From assembly GCA_013076295.1 (NCBI GenBank), contig RQOL01000403.1, positions 18,287 to 82,286 on the forward strand: DNA of 64,000 nt, given 5' to 3'. The DNA is from Sanderia malayensis. Lineage: Eukaryota > Cnidaria > Scyphozoa > Semaeostomeae > Pelagiidae. Shown here one piece after another: positions 60,096 to 64,000 of the stretch. The stretch's first letter is position 1, and every line of letters starts with the position of its first letter. Position numbers and translations under genes: made by a program. The notes beneath the pieces are model-generated. The model was not told the DNA's origin. It saw nothing but the letters and a program-made list of their open reading frames with translations, and searched no databases.

Positions 60096-60534
60096 ATAAC
60101 ATTACAATACATACATACTTACTATAGATACTATACATAAATATATACATCAATACATACCCTATATACTATATATAAATACTATACATAATATACATAC
60201 ATACCCTACATACATACCCTACATACATAATATACATACATACCCTACATACCCTACATACATACATACATACATACATACATACATACCCTACATACAT
60301 ACCCTACATACATACATACATACATACATACATACATACCTACAATACCTTACAATACATACCCTACAATACATACCCTACATAACATACCCTACAATAC
60401 AAACCCTACAATACATACCCTACAATACATACCCTACATAACATACCCTACAATACATACCCTATAATACATACCCTACAATACATACCCTACAATACAT
60501 ACAATACATACCCTACAATACATACCCCACAATA
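60096..60534. repeat. 14-bp minisatellite array A14 with degenerate left border
   Basis: The first about 250 bp are irregular (TATATACTATATATAAATAC, ACATACATACCC) and only then settle into the 14-bp repeat. Decay toward the border of a satellite domain is expected where unequal exchange is rare. Confidence 0.9.
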
Positions 60535-61776
60535 CAACCCCCTGGCATGTGACCACGGTGCCGCCCCCCTGAAAGCCGTTTCTTCTGAAAGTGAAAAAAT
60601 GAATTCTTTAGCCAACTTTAAAAACACAAAAATTCTCCTAACTTGGTAAAAATTTGTCCATTTGAACTCAAATTACACCAACATGAAGCTAATAGCTTGG
60701 CGAACATTTATCGAAAGTATTTGGGTGAAAAAAACAAAGTTTTGGGAGGTTAAAAATTAATTTTCGCAAATGCAAAACACACGCGTGTTGCTTGAAAATT
60801 TCGTGTTTTCCAGCAAAACCCAAACTCGGCCAAAACTGTCCAAAAACAGAGGAAAATCAACAAAACAAAAAAAACAAAGCCATATAACTTTAGTTCTCGT
60901 GTAAATAAACAGTTATCGAAAGTTTAAATGGAGAAAATCGACCCAGAACGACCCGAGAAATTCAAAATTGTCTTCGTGTTTTGGTTAGGCCCTCGAGCCG
61001 AAAGAAAAACGTGAGGTTAAACAAAACAAAACTCGTGCTATTTAAAGCCAAAAAAATTGAATAAAGGAAATACCTTGAAATAATTGTCCACACATTGTCT
61101 CCACAGGTCCTGAGAACAATTGACACGTCTTTACAATTGATTTCCGGCACGTATTCGTGGTTAAACCCGAGCAAGTTGCCGCCCGTTCAACGAAAAAAAC
61201 ACGTGCTTCTCCCTGCTCGTTTTGCATCTCATTAACTCCGTCCTGGGAACTTTCTAGAAAGTCGGAACACAAAATGGGCCATAACTCCCGAACCGCTGGG
61301 TTAGAAATTAACCAAATAGTACACTGTCATCAGCACAATGCAGCGATCATTTCTATACCGATTTGCACCCTTATTGAGCCCCCAAAAAAAAGCCTTTATG
61401 GATACAACGAAATTCCTTTGATCCCATTGTTCGGTCGAAGTTGATTGTTCAAGAAACAATAGACCATTGTTTAGAGTCGGCGGGTCACGTGTCGACGTAG
61501 ATTATATATATTAGACTAGCCGGGGGCCCGGTCGTACGCTCGCTTCCCGGAGCCCCCGAGCAACAAAAGTTTAATGTGGTTGGCGCGCTTCGCGCGCTGC
61601 ATTCGCTCTGCTCATGCCAATACATACATACATATATACATACATACATACATACATACATACATACATACATGGGCCGGGTTCGGTCACTTCGCTCCCT
61701 CCGGAGCCCGTCAAGCAGACAAAGCTTAATCTGGTTGGCGCGCTTCGCACGCTGCATTCGCTGCCGCTCATGCCGA
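60535..61776. repeat. Satellite core U12 (chimera of the two body copies)
   Basis: Starts with a short-form GC head. From about 60,605 it has the left half of the first body copy (CACAAAAATTCTCCTAACTT) and, after AACATGAAGCTAATAGC, the right half of the second, so it is a crossover product of the internal duplication. Promoter-like patch: CCTTTGATC 61,415-61,423, CCATTGTTC 61,424-61,432, CACGTG 61,486-61,491 and TATATATA. Two modules flank (TACA)n. Confidence 0.9.
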
Positions 61777-62480
61777 TACATACATACATAGCCTACAATA
61801 CATACCCTACAATACATACCCTACAATGCATAATACAATACAAACCCTACATAACATACCCTACAATACATACCCTACAATACATACCCTACATAACATA
61901 CCCTACAATACATACCTACAAATACATGCCCTACAATACATGCCCCACAATACATACCCTATACAATACATACCCTACAATACATACCCTACAATAGATA
62001 CCTACAATACATACCCTACGATACATACCCTACAATACTTAGCCTACAATACATAGCCTACAATACATAGCCTACAATACATACCTACAATACATATCCT
62101 ACATAACATACCCTACAATACATTCCCTACGATACATACCCTACTATACATATCCTAGAATACATACGCTACAAAATACCCTACTATACATACCCTACGA
62201 TACATACCCTACGATACATACCCTACGATACATACCTTACATAACATACCCTACAATACAAACCCTACGATACATACCCTACAATACATACCCTACAATA
62301 CATACCTTACAATACATACCCTACAATACATACCCTACAATACATACCCTACAATACATACCCTACAATACATACCCTAGAATACATACCCTACAATACA
62401 TACCCTACTATACATACCCTACAATACATACAATACATACCCTACAATACCCTACAATACATACCCTACAATGCATACCT
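61777..62480. repeat. 14-bp minisatellite array A15
   Basis: About 50 units with more small indels than elsewhere. The beginning (GCCTACAATACATACCC... ATGCATAA) is repeated in A16. Confidence 0.92.
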
Positions 62481-63743
62481 ACCATACTTCCCCCTGGCAA
62501 GCGACCACCAGCGCCCACCCTGCCGCCCCCCTAAAAGCCGTTTCTTCTGAAATTGAAAAAATGAATTCATCAACCTACTTTACAGACACTAATACTTTCA
62601 AATCAAATTAACGTGGCCAATTTTTGTCCTACACACCCCGCGAAAACATCAACATGAAGCTAATAGCTTGGCGAACATTTATCGAAAGTATTTGGGTGAA
62701 AAAAAAGAGTTTTGGCAGGTTAAAAATTAATTTTGGCAAATGCAAAACACGCGTATTGCTTGAAAATTTCGTGTTTTCCAGCAAAATGCAAACTCGGCCA
62801 AAACTATCCAAAATCAGAGGAAAATCGACAAAAAAAAAATATCAAAGCCAAATAACTTTAGTTCTCGTGTAAATAAACACTTATCGAAAGTTTAAAAGGA
62901 GAAAATCGGCCCAGAACGACCCGAGAAAATCAAAATTGTCTTCGTGTTTTGGTTAGGCCCTCAAGGAAAGAAAAACGTGAGGTTAAACAAAACAAAAACT
63001 CGTGCTATTTAAAGCAAAAAACAATTGAATAAAGAAAATACCTTGAAATAATTGTCCACCATTGTCTCCACAGGTCGTGACAACAATTGACACGTCTTTA
63101 CAATTGATTTCCGGCACGTATTCACGTTTAAACCGAGCAACTTGCCGCCCGTCCAACCAAAAAAACACGTGCTTCTCCCTGCTGGATTTGCATCTCATTA
63201 ACTCCGTCCTCGGAACTTTCTAGAAAGTCGGAACACAAAATGGCCATAACTCCCGAACCATTTGGAGTAGAAATTAGCCACATACTTTACTGTGATCAGC
63301 GCAATGCAGCGATCATTTTGATACCAATTTGCACCCTTATTGACCCCCAGGAAAAAACCCTTTTTGATCACAACGAAATTCCTTTGATCCCTTTGTTTTT
63401 TCGAACGTCGATTGTTCAACAACAATAGCCCATTGCTCACATCGGCCGGTCACGTGTGATCACATTTTATTATATACAGACTAGCCGGGGGCCCGGTCGC
63501 TACGCTCCTCCCCGGAGCCCCCGAGCAACAAAAGTTTAATCTGGTTGGCGCGCTTCGCGCGCTGCATTCGCTACCGCTCATGCAATACATACATACATAT
63601 ATACATACATACATACATACATACATACATACATACATGGGCCGGGTTCGGTCACTTCGCTCCCTCTCCCGGAGCCCGTCAAGCAGACAAAGCTTAATCT
63701 GGTTGGCGCGCTTCGCGCGCTGCATTCGCTGCCGCTCATGCCG
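62481..63743. repeat. Satellite core U13
   Basis: Short-form core with CCTTTGATC followed by the degraded CCTTTGTTT, CACGTG, and two modules around (TACA)n (about 63,588-63,638). Together with A16 it is a tandem copy of U12 plus A15 at a step of about 1967 bp. Confidence 0.9.
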
Positions 63744-64000
63744 ATACATACATACATAGCCTACAATACATACCCTACAATACATACCCTACAATGCATA
63801 ACCTACAATACAAACCCTACTAACATACCCTACAATACATACCTACAATACATACCCTAATAACATACCCTACAATATATACTCTACAAATACATGCCTA
63901 AATACATGCCCCATACATACCCTACAATACATACCCTACAGTCATACCCTACAAAGATACCCAAATACATACCCTACGATACATACCTACAAACATAGCC
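63744..64000. repeat. 14-bp minisatellite array A16 (continues past the window)
   Basis: Follows the same unit order as A15 but has many one- to three-base losses (CTAATAACATACC, CATACCTACAAAC). The indel rate rises toward the window end. Confidence 0.9.

Overview
This is eukaryotic, almost certainly metazoan invertebrate, nuclear DNA. The signs are spliceosomal introns of about 100-270 bp, a CR1/L2-type LINE whose ORF1 carries an SGNH hydrolase, a Helitron encoding Rep plus Pif1 helicase, and AT-rich DNA with large minisatellite fields. The sequence alone does not let me name the species. There is no bacterial gene, CRISPR array, rRNA or tRNA that I can support.

Layout. Positions 1-45,527 and 60,096-64,000 form a composite satellite domain with three parts. 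(a) Arrays of a 14-bp minisatellite (ATACCCTACAATAC and variants; 16 blocks, the largest about 6 kb at 33.1-39.0 kb). (b) A 1.1-1.9 kb 'core' present 13 times, one of them a fragment. Going left to right, the core has a GC-rich head, an AT-rich body with an internal duplication in the long forms, a promoter-like patch (TCF/LEF-like, SOX-like, CACGTG, TATA), and GC-rich hairpin modules separated by (TACA)n. (c) Four copies of one LINE (1-3,654; 15,893-19,646; 26,947-30,696; 39,260-44,024). All four have the same 3' flank, and unoccupied versions of the site survive at 5563/5564, 24127/24128 and 24654/24655. The LINE therefore probably jumped into the minisatellite once and was then copied by segmental duplication with the satellite.

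The 14.6-kb island at 45.5-60.1 kb is ordinary AT-rich single-copy-like DNA. It holds a multi-exon, frameshifted Helitron on the minus strand (about 52.0-58.2 kb), a small three-exon gene model on the plus strand (46,867-47,389), a possible multi-exon gene on the minus strand (47,606-48,246), and a diverged duplicated segment (46.2-46.8 and 50.3-50.9 kb).

How the parts work together. In the LINE, ORF1 (coiled coil plus SGNH hydrolase) and ORF2 (endonuclease plus reverse transcriptase) lie in the same frame with a single TGA between them. ORF2 has no in-frame ATG before its endonuclease, and two copies read TGA-CTA, a known leaky-stop context, so stop readthrough is a good hypothesis for making ORF2. 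No LINE copy here is intact. Copies 2 and 3 share a frame-preserving deletion of the endonuclease and the start of the RT. Copies 1 and 4 have single-base frameshifts in homopolymers and a Gly-to-Ala change in an RT motif. So many one-base homopolymer indels may reflect uncorrected long-read assembly rather than biology.
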